DNA of 64,000 bases from Cryptomeria japonica (GCF_030272615.1 NC_081405.1:472924008-472988007); one strand, 5' to 3'; numbered from the stretch's first letter, positions 1-12,161 are shown. Notes: generated by a model from the letters alone, not told the origin. Numbers and translations: made by a program.

Positions 1-956
1 GCGTGAATGAAGTTTGTTAAAGAATCTATGGCAAAGGAAAATCGGAAGGAAGATCTACAGCTTAGATTGAACCGCAATACCCTAGCACAAGTTCCAAGAA
101 ATGTATACAAGTTCCAAGGCAGGGTAAAACATTTTCAGATCGAAGGATACATTGAACCTGGTCAAAGTTTGAAGATCTGATGGTTATGATTGATCATGGG
201 AAATGTGATCAAGGAGATTAAGCGGTTGGTGAATTGTTTATAAATAGGGAACTGTTGATAAACAATGTATGCGGGCAAGTGTATGCACAGGGATGCTACA
301 TAGTGATTACCGAGCACAGAAGCTTGAAGATCTATTTTGAATAACAGAGTATAGAGCCTGGCAAATGGACAAGATTAGTTCTATGTCTATATTGTATTGA
401 GCAAATAAGAATCTGCTTTAGCATTTTAGATGTGAAGTTGCAGATAGATTTTTATTACTATTATTTTGTGAAGTGATAGAAAATCTCTTAACCGAGTGGA
501 CTTAACAATCTTATTTGTAAAACCCTCTAGCAAGGTGACATTCTAATTGAGTGTTTGAAATCCTTTAACAAGGTCACTTCTAACAAGGTGAAGATCCTAA
601 CAGATCTGAGGGAAATCCCTTAACCGGGTCACATCTAGCAATGTGTTTGTAATCTTTAACAGGATTTTCTTTTAACCGAGCATACTCTAGAAGAGTATAT
701 TTCTTAGTGGGTCCAAAATCCCACAGTGGTTTTTCCCTATTTGGGTTTCCATGTTAAAACTGGTGTTATGAGTGTTATGATGTTTATATGCTTTTAAGTT
801 TGCATGTTTAGCAGTTTTGGTTATATTACTAAAGTATATGTTACCGAGGTTGAATCTGTTGTTTTTATGAAAGAATAAATTTGTATGATTTAACCCCCCC
901 CCCCTCTCATCTTATTAGCTTGGCATCGGTACTTACATTAAGTATCAGAACTATCA
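1..956 (+). repeat. Copia-A 5' LTR, cut by window edge
   Basis: This matches 8100-9051 almost base for base, with a few percent differences, and ends in CA just before the primer-binding site. Positions 480-690 hold a run of short degenerate AAC..GG motifs. An 11-base C tract lies at 894-904. Confidence 0.95.
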
Positions 957-958
957 AT

Positions 959-970
959 TGGTATCAGAGC
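959..970 (+). promoter_or_regulatory. Copia-A primer-binding site
   Basis: TGGTATCAGAGC, three bases after the 5' LTR, is the usual plant Copia site for priming minus-strand DNA with initiator Met-tRNA. Confidence 0.9.
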
Positions 971-1020
971 TTTGGACTCCGGAAGAAAAGTTTAAAGGTA
1001 CTTGAGGCAAAGATCCAAAG

Positions 1021-1845
1021 ATGTATAAGAGGGATGCACCGAAGCTGAACAAGTCAAGTTTCTCTACATGGCAAAAAAGGATGAAGCTGCACCTATCACG
1101 AGTTGGAGAATATGTTGTATATTATCTGGAGAATGATTTCATTACACCAAGCACCTATCCATTGACAATGGAAGAGATAAAGGCAAAGCAAGAACATATC
1201 CAAGCAATGATTGAAATAACATCTGCATTGACCGATTCAGAGTTTAATGATCTAGAAGGCTGCAATGATGCAAAGGCAATGTGGGACAAGCTCATATTTG
1301 TGTATGGTGGAGATGAACATGTTCAAAGAGAAAAAGTGGATAGTCTAAGAGGACAACTTGAATATATGAGGATGAATGAAGGTGAGAACATAACCCAGTA
1401 CAGTACAAGACTAAAGGAGATTGTCAATCAAATCAAAGGAGCAGGTGGAACTATTGAAGAAAAGGATATAACAAGTAAGTTGTTAAGAACCCTTCTACTG
1501 GCTTATGCAATCCGAGTCTCTGCAATCAATGAATTGAGTTTTGTACCAAATATGCCAATTTCTTTAGATGCTACTATTGGTAAACTACATGCATTTGAGT
1601 TAAGTAACTTTGATAATAGTGGGTCATTGGTAAATAAAGTTGAATCTGCATTTAGTTCTTTTCATATTGGTGAATCTGATGATTACAATGATAGAATGAG
1701 TAAGTACACTAAAGGGGATCACAGTGGAGCAAGTGAAAGATTTCGCAAGAACATGGAGGAAGTACACAAACTGTATGAGGAAATCAGAAAGCAAGAAGAG
1801 TTTGAAGCACTATTAGCCAGAAGGTTACCGAGAGGCAAAGGTAAG
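1021..1845 (+). pseudogene. Copia-A gag, N-terminal part (fossil)
   Basis: This part of the Copia gag polyprotein forms the particle core. The start is 51 bases after the primer-binding site, at the first ATG of a long open stretch. It shows the typical UBN2/Retrotran_gag features: a W-x-x-W-like N-terminal block (LNKSSFSTWQKRMKLHL), then AMWDKLIFVYGGDE and an ITQYSTRLKEIV segment. Its zinc knuckle lies beyond the inserted solo LTR. Part of a broken element. Confidence 0.88.
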
Positions 1846-2077
1846 TGTAGTCACATAAATCTGTCCACTTAATTAAATGAATACTTAGTATTTATTTGAT
1901 TATTTAACCATCAATTAATAATTAATTAAATTAATATTTAATTAATTCATCTTAACCCTCTTCTCCTATTAATTAAATAAATTATTCAATTTATTTGATT
2001 TAATTCACTTAACCAAATTCATACCATTAATTAAATAAATAAATCATATTTGTTTAATTAAATCTTCTCTCGCATTT

Positions 2078-2365
2078 AAATAAATTAATATTTATTTAAA
2101 TCCCCCAAAATCCCACCTCTCACATTTAAATAAATTAATATTTATTTAAATCCCCCAAAATCCCACCTCTCACATTTAAATAAATAAATCATTTATTTAA
2201 ATCACCTTTATCCTCCACCCACTTGTATTTTCCTACAAAAGCAAGTTGCACAATTATTTTAAATAAATAATTTATTTAAATCACCTTTATCCTCCACCCA
2301 CTTGTATTTTCCTACAAAAGCAAGTTGCACAACTATTTTAAATAAATTATTTATTTAAAATCCTA
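2078..2365 (+). repeat. Short tandem repeats inside the solo LTR
   Basis: Two sets of direct repeats are visible. A unit of about 57 bp built on CATTTAAATAAATTAATATT plus CCCCCAAAATCCCACCTCT occurs two to three times (about 2078-2190). It is followed by a unit of about 80 bp containing CCTCCACCCACTTGTATTTT and AAGCAAGTTGCACAA, present twice. Confidence 0.8.
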
Positions 2366-3280
2366 TTTATCCTCACCCACTTGAAACCTTTAATGGTTTC
2401 CCTTAAAGTATTCAAACTTGATGGCTTTAAAGTCTTCAAACTTGATGGCTTCCTTCTATAGTCTTCTTAAGACTTTAATGGTTTTCCTTAAAGTCTTCAA
2501 GCCTTTAATGGTTCCCCTCAAAGTCTTCAAGCATTTTAATGCTTTATCTTCCTTTTTCTCATTTAAATAAATTAATATTTATTTGAATATTTATCCAAAT
2601 ACAACTTGCACACATTTATTGAAATAAATGAATTTTTATTTTAATAAAATCCTATTTTCCCTCACCCACCAAATCCACTTGCAAAATCTAATCCCCTTCT
2701 AGATTCTTCTAACCCCTTCCTAATTAACCTAATCCATCCCCTAATTATTGTCACATTCCTAAGCAAAATGGAGTCACTTCTCAAAGCCTAAAAGTCTTTG
2801 ATAACCATTAAAGGCTTTCAACCTTCAACCACTAAATGTCTCAAAGTCTTGGATAACCTTTGAAAGCTTCCAACCTTCAACCACTTAATCCACAAAGTCT
2901 TCAAAAACCATTAATGGTTAACCCAAACCCTCCTACATGGTTAAAACATTTGTTTTGACTCAACCTCTACCCAACCCAAGGGTCTCATCAAGCCTTTAAT
3001 GCTTTGACCATGATTATCTCTTAATCATTTGCACAAAGGTTTATCCTTGCATTAACTCCTAATCCAGTGGGTAATCCTAATTTAAGCTTGACCCTTACCT
3101 TCTAGATAACCATGAGGTCTCCTCAGGCATTTAATGCCTCCAACCTCTTCTCTCAACCCAATCTTATGTTGACATTTGTCACCATTTCATTGGTGCAAAT
3201 TGTGCACATGGATCCCCAACTTTCAAGCTTGACCCTTGATTAAACCTTTCAATCCTGGCCATCCATTTCTCCATTTTTCC

Positions 3281-3288
3281 TATAAATA
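3281..3288 (+). promoter_or_regulatory. TATA box of the solo LTR
   Basis: CCTATAAATAGAGCC stands in an otherwise C- and T-rich context, a classic plant TATA box placed as in an LTR promoter. Confidence 0.6.
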
Positions 3289-3743
3289 GAGCCCATTCCT
3301 TCATAATCCAGATCCTGAAAACTTGTATGCATTTAGGCTATAGACATTTTTAGAGAGCATTTAGCATAGCATAACTAAAATCTTGTCTTTTTGGTAAAAT
3401 CAATCATTTTAGCATCAATAGCATAGTATTTAGCTTTTCATTTCATATTTTAAGCTTAATATTAAATCTCAATCCTCCATAAGCATCCATAGTGCAAAAA
3501 GCTGCTGAGAGCTACACTCATTTGGGACTTGGAGAGGAGAGGAACAAGGGAGGAGCAACTATGAGCATCTTGATTAGCTATTTCATTCTATGTTTATATG
3601 CTTTCTATTTCATGCTTAATATCTCTCTTGATATGCCTGTTTAGGATAATCTTTTGTTGCTAACACTAACGTTTGTTTCTTGTGCTCTTGTGTGTGTTGC
3701 CATCAAACAGATTTTCTAATCCTTTTTGCAGAGCATCAGTAAG

Positions 3744-6700
3744 TATAAAGGAAAACTACCTTTGAAATGTTTCAATTGTGATAAGATAGGACATATGGCT
3801 TCTAACTGTCCTGACAAAGAATCTACTGAAAAGAGAGATTACCAAGATGATAGACAGAAAGATAATCATTACAGAGGACACCGAGACTTCAGAAGAAGAG
3901 ATAGAAAGTCATGCTTAATAGCCGATGAGGAATCCAATGATGATAAATCAGAGGAAACCGATACAAAGGAATTAGTTTATGTGGCTATCAAAGATGGATC
4001 AAATGAAGAAAGGTATGAATAAAAAGCCCTAATATCTCACATAAATACTAATGATTCTTGGATCATAGATAGTGGATGCTCACATCACATGACAGGTGAT
4101 AAACACAAGTTTGTTATGTTAGAAGACTATGATGGAGGCTATGTAAGATTTGGTAATGATGCACCATGTCCAGTAAAAGGTAAAGGATCCATAACACTTC
4201 TTGACAATGCAAGATGCAATGATGTTTATTGGGTTGAAGGTTTGAAATACAATTTGCTGAATGTAGCACAGCTAAACAATACAGGATAACGAATAGAATT
4301 TCAGAAAGGAATTGTCAAAGTTCATGACAAGAATGGAAAATTAGCTGCTACCGGGACACAAACAAAAGGTAACACATTTCACCTTGACTCAACTCGGAAT
4401 AAGTGTCTGTATGCAAATATAGATGATACCTGGTTATAGCATAAAAGGTTTTGTCATGTAAATTTTGATAATCTGATCAAAATAAGCAAGAAGCATCGAG
4501 TAAGAGGTCTACCGAGTCTTGAAAAACCTGAGAATGCTATGTGCCAAGGATGCAAAATGGGTTAAATGACAAGATCAAGCTTTACAAGTCTTACACTTTT
4601 AAGGGAATTTTAGATCTTGTGCACATTGATCTTTGTGGTCCTATGAAAGTTCAAAGTTATTATGGTGATAAATATTTCATATTATTTGTGGATGATTACT
4701 CAAGGATGATGTCAGTAATGTTTTTAAAAGAAAAATCAGAAGCTTTTCAAATGTTTAAATGGTACAAGGCAAGAGTTGAAAATGAAACAGGAAGACAACT
4801 GAAATGTCTTAGATCGGATAGAGGAGGAGAGTTCCCATCTGATGAGTTCTACTTATTCTGCAATGATCATGGTATAAAAAGACAAGTCTCTGCATCGAGA
4901 ACTCCACAACAAAATGGAATTGCTAAGAGAAGAAACAGATCTATTGTGGATTGTGCCAGAACCCTAATGATTGAAAAGAAAGTGTCACAAACATTTTGGA
5001 GAGAAGCAATAAGCACAGCAGTTTAAACCCTGAACCGGGTACAACTGAAGAAAGGTACTTTGAAGACACCATATGAAATCTGGTATGACAAGAAACCTAA
5101 TGTGAGCTATTTTAAAATCTTTGGAAGTAGATGCTATGTACACAAGGATGATAGAAATGGCAAGTTTGATCAGAAAAGTGAAGAAGGAACATTTCTTGGT
5201 TATTCTTCTAGAAGTAAAGCATTTAAATGTCTGATCAAATCATCTAACAAAATAGTAGAAAGTGCAAATGTCAAAATTGATGAATTTGCAAAAAGAAATG
5301 ATGAAGGAAATTCCAAGGAACCAGAAGATTATGATGAATTTGTCTATGTTCAACCGACAAGTGCTACTGAGAAAACTGTAGAAGGAAATGAAGAAAATAT
5401 CCAGTTACCGAGTGATGAAGAAGATCCTACAGAGCCTACCAAGCCTGTATTAGCCAAGTATGTCAGAAGACATCATGCACCAAGTTAGATTATAGGAGAT
5501 AAGGATGATCCAGTGATGACAAGGAACAAACTGAGATAGAACACATGTCTAATATCTGAATTTGAGTTGAGGATAGTGAAAGAGGCATTTAACAGTGAAG
5601 ATTGGATAAATGCTATGACAGAAGAGACTGATCAAATCAAGAAGAATGACACATGGACACTGGTCCCAAGACTGAAGGACAAAAATGTAATCGGTACAAA
5701 GTAGATTTTTAGAAATAAGCTGAATGAAAAAGGTGAGGTCATTCAAAATAAAGCTAGACTAGTTTGCAAAGGTTATGCCCAAGAAGAAGGAATTGATTAT
5801 GGTGAGACTTTTGCACCTGTGGCAAGACTTGAAGGAGTAAGAACATTGTTGGCATATGCTGCTTACAAGAATTTCAAGGTATATCAAATGGATGTCAAAT
5901 CTACATTTCTAAATGGTATATTAGAAGAAGAAGTTTTTATTGAACAACCTGAAGGATTTGCTAAAGACAATAATAAAGATCAGGTATGTAAATTGAACAA
6001 AGCTTTATATGGTCTGAAACAAGCACCTAGAGAATGGTATGAAAGATTGCACTCTTATTTAATCAAGATTGGTTTTATAAGAACAAGTGAAAATAGAAAT
6101 ATTTACATGAAGAATGATTAAAATGGAATACTAATCTCACCCATATTTGTTGATGATATTATATTTTGTGGAAATGACTCTCCATGTAAGAACTTTGGAA
6201 ATGAAATGAGCAAAGAATTTGAGATGTCATGATCGGTGAGATAAAGTATTTTATAGGTTTACAGATACTACAAATGAAAGATGAGATTTTCATTACTCAA
6301 TCCAAGTACATAAAGGAAATCTTGAAGAAATTGGAATGGAGGATTCAAAACCAGTAAGTACTCTTATGACTACCAACTGTAAACTATCAAAGAATGATGA
6401 ATCTGCATCTGTTGATGAGACACTTTACCGATCCATGATTGGAAAGTTGCAATATGTTGTTCACAGCAGGCCAGACATAGCACATGCAGTAGGTATAGTT
6501 GCAAGATTCTCTGCAGATCCTAAGGAAACACACATGACAACAATCAAGAGAATTTTTAGATACTTGAAAGGCACTGAAGATTATGGCTTAGTATATCAGA
6601 AAAGAAATGATTTTGATTTAAAAGTCTATACTGATGCTGATTGGGCAGGCAACATTGATGACAGGAAAAGCACAAGTGGAGGAGCTTTCTTTTTAGGAGA

Positions 6701-7083
6701 AAGACTAGTGAGTTGGCTTAGCAAGAAACAAGGATGTGTTTCACAGTCAATAGTAGAAGCTGAATACGTTGCTACAGCATTGAATTGTACCAACATAGCA
6801 TGGATCAAACAATTGTTGGAAGGTATAAATGAGAAAGTTACCAAGCCAGTAACTATATTCTGTGACAATACTAGTGCCATTAACATTTCAAAGAATCCTA
6901 TTATGCACTCTAAGACAAAGCACATCTCTATCAAATATCATTATCTTAGAGAAGAAAGTGGTGTTGGAGTATGTTAGCACAAAGGAACAAATAGCAGATA
7001 TCTTCACCAAGCCACTGCCAAGGGACACTTTTGAGTATCTCAGAAGTAAGTTAGGGGTCCTACCCCTATCTTCTACTCACTGA
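3744..7083 (+). pseudogene. Copia-A gag zinc knuckle and pol remains (fossil)
   Basis: In order: a CCHC zinc knuckle (CFNCDKIGHMASNCP, near 3768-3812); aspartic protease (DSGCSHHMTG, near 4070-4100); the pre-integrase HKRFCHV block near 4440; integrase core (DLVHIDLCGPM, RSDRGGEF, TPQQNG, 4600-4920); reverse transcriptase ([30 protein letters not shown], about 5640-6340); and RNase H (YTDADWAG, DIFTKPLP, about 6620-7030). The order and motifs are those of Ty1/Copia. The region is broken several times and cannot be expressed as one polyprotein. Confidence 0.92.
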
Positions 7084-7318
7084 CCGAGTTCGGTGAAAGC
7101 ATCAATTCGATGACTCTACAGAATATCTTTTAGGAGTTGATGTTGATTTACACACTTTAGGATGTTTTCTAAAGGTGTGTAGGAAACAATACAAGAAATA
7201 ATATAGGGAACAGGTATTGAAGACATAAATGCTCTGACCGAGGCTAAGTTGACACATAGTAGCAGGAAATCACTTCATACAGGAAGAAATTATGTTTTAG
7301 TTCTTTACTTTTTGGCAT

Positions 7319-7519
7319 TATTGTCAAAGGGGGAGAAGACTGAAGAAGACTGGAGAAGACTGAAGAAAAGAAAGACTAAAGAAAAGAGGAGAAGTCTAAT
7401 GTATGGGGGAGAAGACTGATGACAGGGAAGAGAGCATTTCAGAATTTCAGAATCTCACAACAATCCGAATCAATTAGGTCAAATCAATTGGTTTTGCCAT
7501 CAATGCCAAAGGGGGAGAT
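7319..7519 (+). promoter_or_regulatory. Copia-A 3' untranslated region with polypurine tract
   Basis: CAAAGGGGGAGATT directly before the 3' LTR is the polypurine tract that primes plus-strand DNA. Similar tracts occur near 7326 and 7405, so the motif is iterated. Confidence 0.75.
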
Positions 7520-9051
7520 TGTTGGCATTTGGCATTATAACAGACAAGGAGAGATTGTTGGCATTTCAATAAGGATATTGAGAAGGTTGTTGATGATTAT
7601 GGATATAACTAATTAAGGATGTTTACTGTCTTAATATTATTATTTTGTCATTGATGTCAAGAAATTGATTTTCTAATTTAGTATGATGTTGCCATAGCTT
7701 GAGAAGTATGATTTGATGAGTATAAAGATGTCGGTAAAAGACACAGAAAGAATATGATGAATAACGGGAGGAATAAGTTATTCACGGGGCAACTATTACT
7801 GAGTTAGACAATGATGAGATCATGATGTTTAGATTGTTTTGATATCCTACATATGTTATTGATTGTAAGGTTAATACTATACTATGTTACCGAGCAAAGA
7901 ACCTAGTTGGTAAACCCTAAGGAACCTAGTCAGTAAACCCTAAGATTATTGCTATCGGTTAATGAAGGCAGAATGTCTACCGAGTGAAGTTTAGTATTTA
8001 CCGAGTTGCAACTAAGTAATAATAGAATGCATTAAATGATTACATGCATTATTTAATGAAGGAAGCTGATGAGCCGGCTATGATTAAATAATTGGTATGT
8101 CGTGAATGAAGCTTGTTAAAGAATCTATGGTAAAGGAAAATCAGCATGAAGATCTACAGCTTGGATTGAACCGCAATACCCTAGCACAAGTTCCGAGAAA
8201 TGTATACAAGTTCCAAGGCGGGGTAAAACATTTTCAAATCGAAGGATACATTGAACCTGGTCAAAGTTTGAAGATCTAATGGCTATGATTGATCATGGGA
8301 AATGTGATCAAGGAGATTAAGCGGTTGGCGAATTGTTTATAAATAGGGAACTGTTGATAAACAATGTATGCGGGCAAGTGTATGCACAGGGATGCTACAT
8401 AGTGATTACCGAGCACATAAGCTTGAAGATCTGTTTTGAATAACAGAGTATAGAGCCCAGCAGATGGACAAGATTAGTTCTATGTCTATATTGTATTGAG
8501 CAAATAAGAATCTACTTTAGCATTTTAGATGTGAAGTTGCAGATAGATTTTTATTACTGTTATTTTGTGAAGTGACAGAAAATCTCTTAACCGAGTGGAC
8601 TTAACAGTCTTATTTGTAAAACCCTCTAGTAAGGTGACATTCTGATTGAGTGTTAGAAATCCTTTAACAAGGTCACTTCTAACAAGGTGAAGATCCTAAC
8701 AGATCCGAGGGAAATCCCTTAACCGGGTCACATCTAGCAATGTGTTTGTAATCTTTAACAGGATTTGCTTTTAACCGAGCATACTCTAGAAGAGTATATT
8801 TCTTAGTGGGTCTGAAATCCCATAGTGGTTTTTCCCTATTTGGGTTTCCACATTAAAACTGGTGTTATGAGTGTTATGATGTTTATATGCTTTTGAGTTT
8901 GCATGTTTAGCAGTTTTGGTTATATTACTGAAGTATATGTTACCGAGGTTGAATCTGTTGTTTTTATGGAAGATTAAGTTTTTATGATTCACCCCCCCCT
9001 CTCATCTTATTAGCTTGGAATCTATACTTACATTAAGTATCAGAACTATCA
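7520..9051 (+). repeat. Copia-A 3' LTR
   Basis: This 1532-bp LTR begins TGTTGGCATT and ends ACTATCA. The segment GAGATTGTTGGCATTT occurs at the LTR start and again about 36 bp later, so a start near 7556 cannot be excluded. It shares the AAC..GG motif run (about 8588-8800) and a C tract (8992-8999) with the 5' copy. Confidence 0.9.
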
Positions 9052-9939
9052 AAAATTTTAATATATATTGTGTATAGTACCCCAATGTAGGGTAAGATAT
9101 GTACACATTGTTAGATAGTGTCATGTTTTAACACCAAGGTGGTCATGTAGCAACCCACCAATTGTAGGTCCTACCATCACTAGCCATTAATTTTAAATGG
9201 TGTATGAAGGAATATATTTTAGCCATAACCAAAGACTTCACCACCACATCCAAAAGAATATTCGCTAGTATTTGTTAATCACTACATTAGGTATATTTCA
9301 TCAGCTAAAAGTTTTCACATTAACACTGCATTAATAGGTCAAACCCTTTTTTACCCCCTCTACATTGGTAGTTTTGTTTTTAAGGCAAACTTTAAAAAAC
9401 CATAACTTAGCCTCGAGACCTCCATTTTTTATATGGGTATAATTTTGTTCTTTTCATATTGGTGCATTTTCTTTTTAATTTTGGTGCCTAGTTTTTCTAA
9501 ATATTATAGATTCTCTTAGGTGTTGTTGAGAGATTCTTATTTTGGGAACTTTCAAGGCTCCAATCTTTCTCCTATGATAAAATTTATAGTTGTTTCTTAA
9601 AAGTGTGTGATTTTTCCTATATTTTATAGCATTGTGATCAAATTAATTTTTCTATGTATAAATTGTACATTGAGCTTGTGGCCAAATTTGGCATCTGTAA
9701 ACACTAAGATCAAGTCTAGTTTGTTATTTTTGGCACCTAGCACCTATAATCTCATTGAGGTAAAGTGCCAAATCACTTTTTTTTTTAGGGATTCTTGATC
9801 AAGGGTGATTAGTGGGGGCAAAGTTGTGGGGGCAAAGTTATGGTGGCTAATTGTATTCATTTAATTCTTATGTGTGTATTCAATGGTGATTCTTAAATTG
9901 ATATAATAACTCCATATAATTATATTTAATGAGAAAAAT
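9052..9939. other. Intergenic, no recognisable feature
   Basis: AT-rich sequence follows the Copia-A 3' LTR. Short open frames here lack codon bias or motifs. I see no terminal repeats, RNA gene or coding similarity. Confidence 0.6.
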
Positions 9940-10372
9940 CAATATTGAATTATCTCATGGGAAAGGATTATCTAGGCTATATCATGGAAACAATTTTTCA
10001 ACCTAATAATGCTAAATAATTAGGAAGATAAGAGATTAATCTTGAGAAAACACTTGGATGCATATGTTCATTAGTCTCTTTGGTTTACAATTTTATATTG
10101 AAATATGTAAAATTCCGAAGGATAATTGGAATACTTTCAAAAAAGTTTATGGTAAAACTAATAATATTATAGGATATCAAATTGACAATGATTTGATGAA
10201 TATTGATCCAAAAGGTTTTGAATGCATCCAAGACTATATCTCTAAAATCAAGCAACTAAGAACACAACTAAAATATTATAAAATTGCTAAGGAGGTTTTA
10301 AAATCGATCCTTAATGTGCTATACAATCTTGGTACTGAGTATTCAATGTTTTTTTTGGCTTTCATATTGTAA
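9940..10372 (+). pseudogene. Isolated Copia gag fragment (fossil)
   Basis: The stretch holds DNWNTFKKVYGKTNN followed by DYISKIKQLRTQLK, the central gag helices of Copia elements of the same type as the gag of Copia-E in this window. No LTR, primer-binding site or pol is nearby, so it is a broken remnant of an older insertion. The left limit is approximate. Confidence 0.6.
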
Positions 10373-12161
10373 TGGTGTAATTTGGAACTAGGGTTTTACT
10401 CAGGATAATAAAACCACTAAATAGCCAAAATAACCATACATTTAAAGAAGGGTGAATCCAATATATCTATCCTCAATCCAAGTATGGAAAGGGCTGAGAT
10501 TTTTTATTAGATTCACTGGTTAGGGATTGATTCCCTCTTTCTAAGTTGAATTCGAAATATTGTGAAATTAGTGCAAAATAGACGATAAATAAGGTATTTT
10601 GATAGAAACAATAAGCTACAGATGTCCCATGGAGCCAGCAACTTGGATCTAGGCAAAATAACATGTATGGAAACTATCCTCAGAAGTTTAACCTCATGTT
10701 TTGGGACCAAGTAGTAGCAATTCGCCATGGTCCCCTAGATTTTCCTCTATCAAAAGCTCACCTATTCGTCACTATTGACTCTATCAGATTTCCCAAGTAC
10801 ATATTTGCACATGTTTCTAGCACACATGAAGAAAGGAAAAGGTATTGGGAATAGGGTTTTGCCTAAGTCAAACCCTAGTTTAGGAATTAACCTTTAATGA
10901 AATAATGCAAATACAAAAATAAATACTAAATAGATATACCTCAGATCTACAATTGTTAGTGATGATGCAACACTCTTTGAATGTAATCACAAATGTTGAA
11001 TATAATGCCATGACAAACACATGAACATGAAAAACCCTAATCATGAACACACATGCTTGCATAAGATTGATGAATATACAGCCTTGAAGATCTTTGAAAA
11101 TGTTTGATGATGAATGATTCACAGATGCATGAATACTTTAGGTAGATTGTAGATGTTAAAATGAATTGATGGGATGTCTTTATATAGGGTTTCCTAAATA
11201 ATTTATTGATTAGGATAACCTCCAATGATCATGTGTAGCCACGGGGATCATTTTTTGGCGGGGAAATACAACACTTGCCCCAATTCAAATTTGAGTCCCA
11301 TTGTGAGGGACCATGGCATTTTAGGGCGCCATGGTCCAAGCTAGGGTGTTCCATGCCTTGGTCCATATACAAATAGGACCAAGATAAGGTGCTAAGGGGA
11401 AGGGTACCTCACCATGGGGCCCACCAATGGGTGTTCATGGCCTCAAAGCTGGAGAATGAGGCCAAATTGGACCTAAAGATAGGATGGTGATAGGACATGT
11501 TAAAGTGGGAGCACAAACATGACTTGTAAATTGGATTGGTAGCAATTTATGATGCTACATTTAGCCCCCACTTTAATGGGAGTATGAGCCTATGCAAATA
11601 CTCGTATAAAATTAGAAAGGTGAGAGAGAGGAGCAATTAGGAGCGAGATCGCAAGGAGGTAAGACATCACTAATTTCAAGGAACAAAACCCCCAATATTA
11701 GGATCTTAACTCACACAATTGCATGCAAGGAAACACAAAATAAAACAAAGACAAAAAAAAGTTGAACAATGACAAAAGACACACAACACAAAAGCTAAAA
11801 ACCAAAACAAGACCTCAAGTCAACTATGAAGAGACCTTTATAATTAAAATGTCTCAACCACTAATATCATTCTTGGAATGCCATCATAAGGACACAAGTG
11901 ATCACATAAAAAGAGCAAGAGAATACATCAAACCATGAACCACAAATAGCATATCTATGAGCTCATGGAGAGAAGAAAGGGGAGACATGGATGACACGGG
12001 CTAGCTATGTTTTGCTAGGTGATCCATGAGAGGAAAAGAAAGAGAGGACATGGATACCATGGGCTAGATGTGTTTTTCTAGGTGATCCATGTTGGGGAGG
12101 AGAGTCGGAATAGTCTAGATTTGTTTTCCCAGTTCCACTCATCTTGCTGCATGTGCAATTG
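10373..12161. other. Unassigned repeat-like intergenic sequence
   Basis: No supported gene. The segment near 11180-11200 holds TTTATATAGGG, which could be an old promoter. 11560-11760 is purine-rich and resembles in style the sequence right of Gypsy-A (18600-19600), suggesting that one older repeat underlies both flanks. A 63-bp tandem pair lies at 11984-12090. Confidence 0.4.
11984..12090. repeat. 63-bp tandem duplication
   Basis: GACATGGAT..GGGCTAG..TGTTTT..CTAGGTGATCCATG appears at 11984 and again at 12047 with a few differences. Confidence 0.75.

Larger units (their letters stand above)
1846..3738 (+). mobile_element. Solo LTR inserted in Copia-A gag
   Basis: A 1893-bp block begins TGTAGTCACA, ends GAGCATCA and is flanked on both sides by GTAAG (1841-1845 and 3739-3743), the 5-bp duplication expected of LTR-element integration. 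It carries no coding sequence. A TATA box (TATAAATA, 3281-3288) sets a plus orientation, with about 450 bp of R/U5 after it. No other copy is present in the window, so the family (Gypsy or Copia) is open. The first third is very AT-rich and tandemly repeated. Confidence 0.85.
1..9051 (+). mobile_element. Copia-A, Ty1/Copia LTR retrotransposon, broken
   Basis: This is a Copia element with gag, protease, integrase, reverse transcriptase and RNase H in the Copia order. It has two LTRs, a primer-binding site complementary to initiator Met-tRNA and a purine tract before the 3' LTR. The window starts inside the 5' LTR, so the outer end and its target duplication cannot be seen. The LTR copies differ by roughly 4% where I compared them by eye, so the insertion is moderately old. 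The coding part is broken in about ten places. A solo LTR of another family sits inside gag. Confidence 0.95.

Noticed and set aside
1841-3738. The block in Copia-A gag looks like an intron (AAAG|GTAAGT at the left, TTTTTGCAG near the right).
   Set aside because: The GTAAG is a target duplication, repeated at 3739-3743, and the block has TG..CA ends and a TATA box, so a solo LTR explains it fully.
11225-11420. CCATGG-rich stretch that looked like an inverted repeat.
   Set aside because: The matches are short and scattered, with no continuous stem or flanking duplication.
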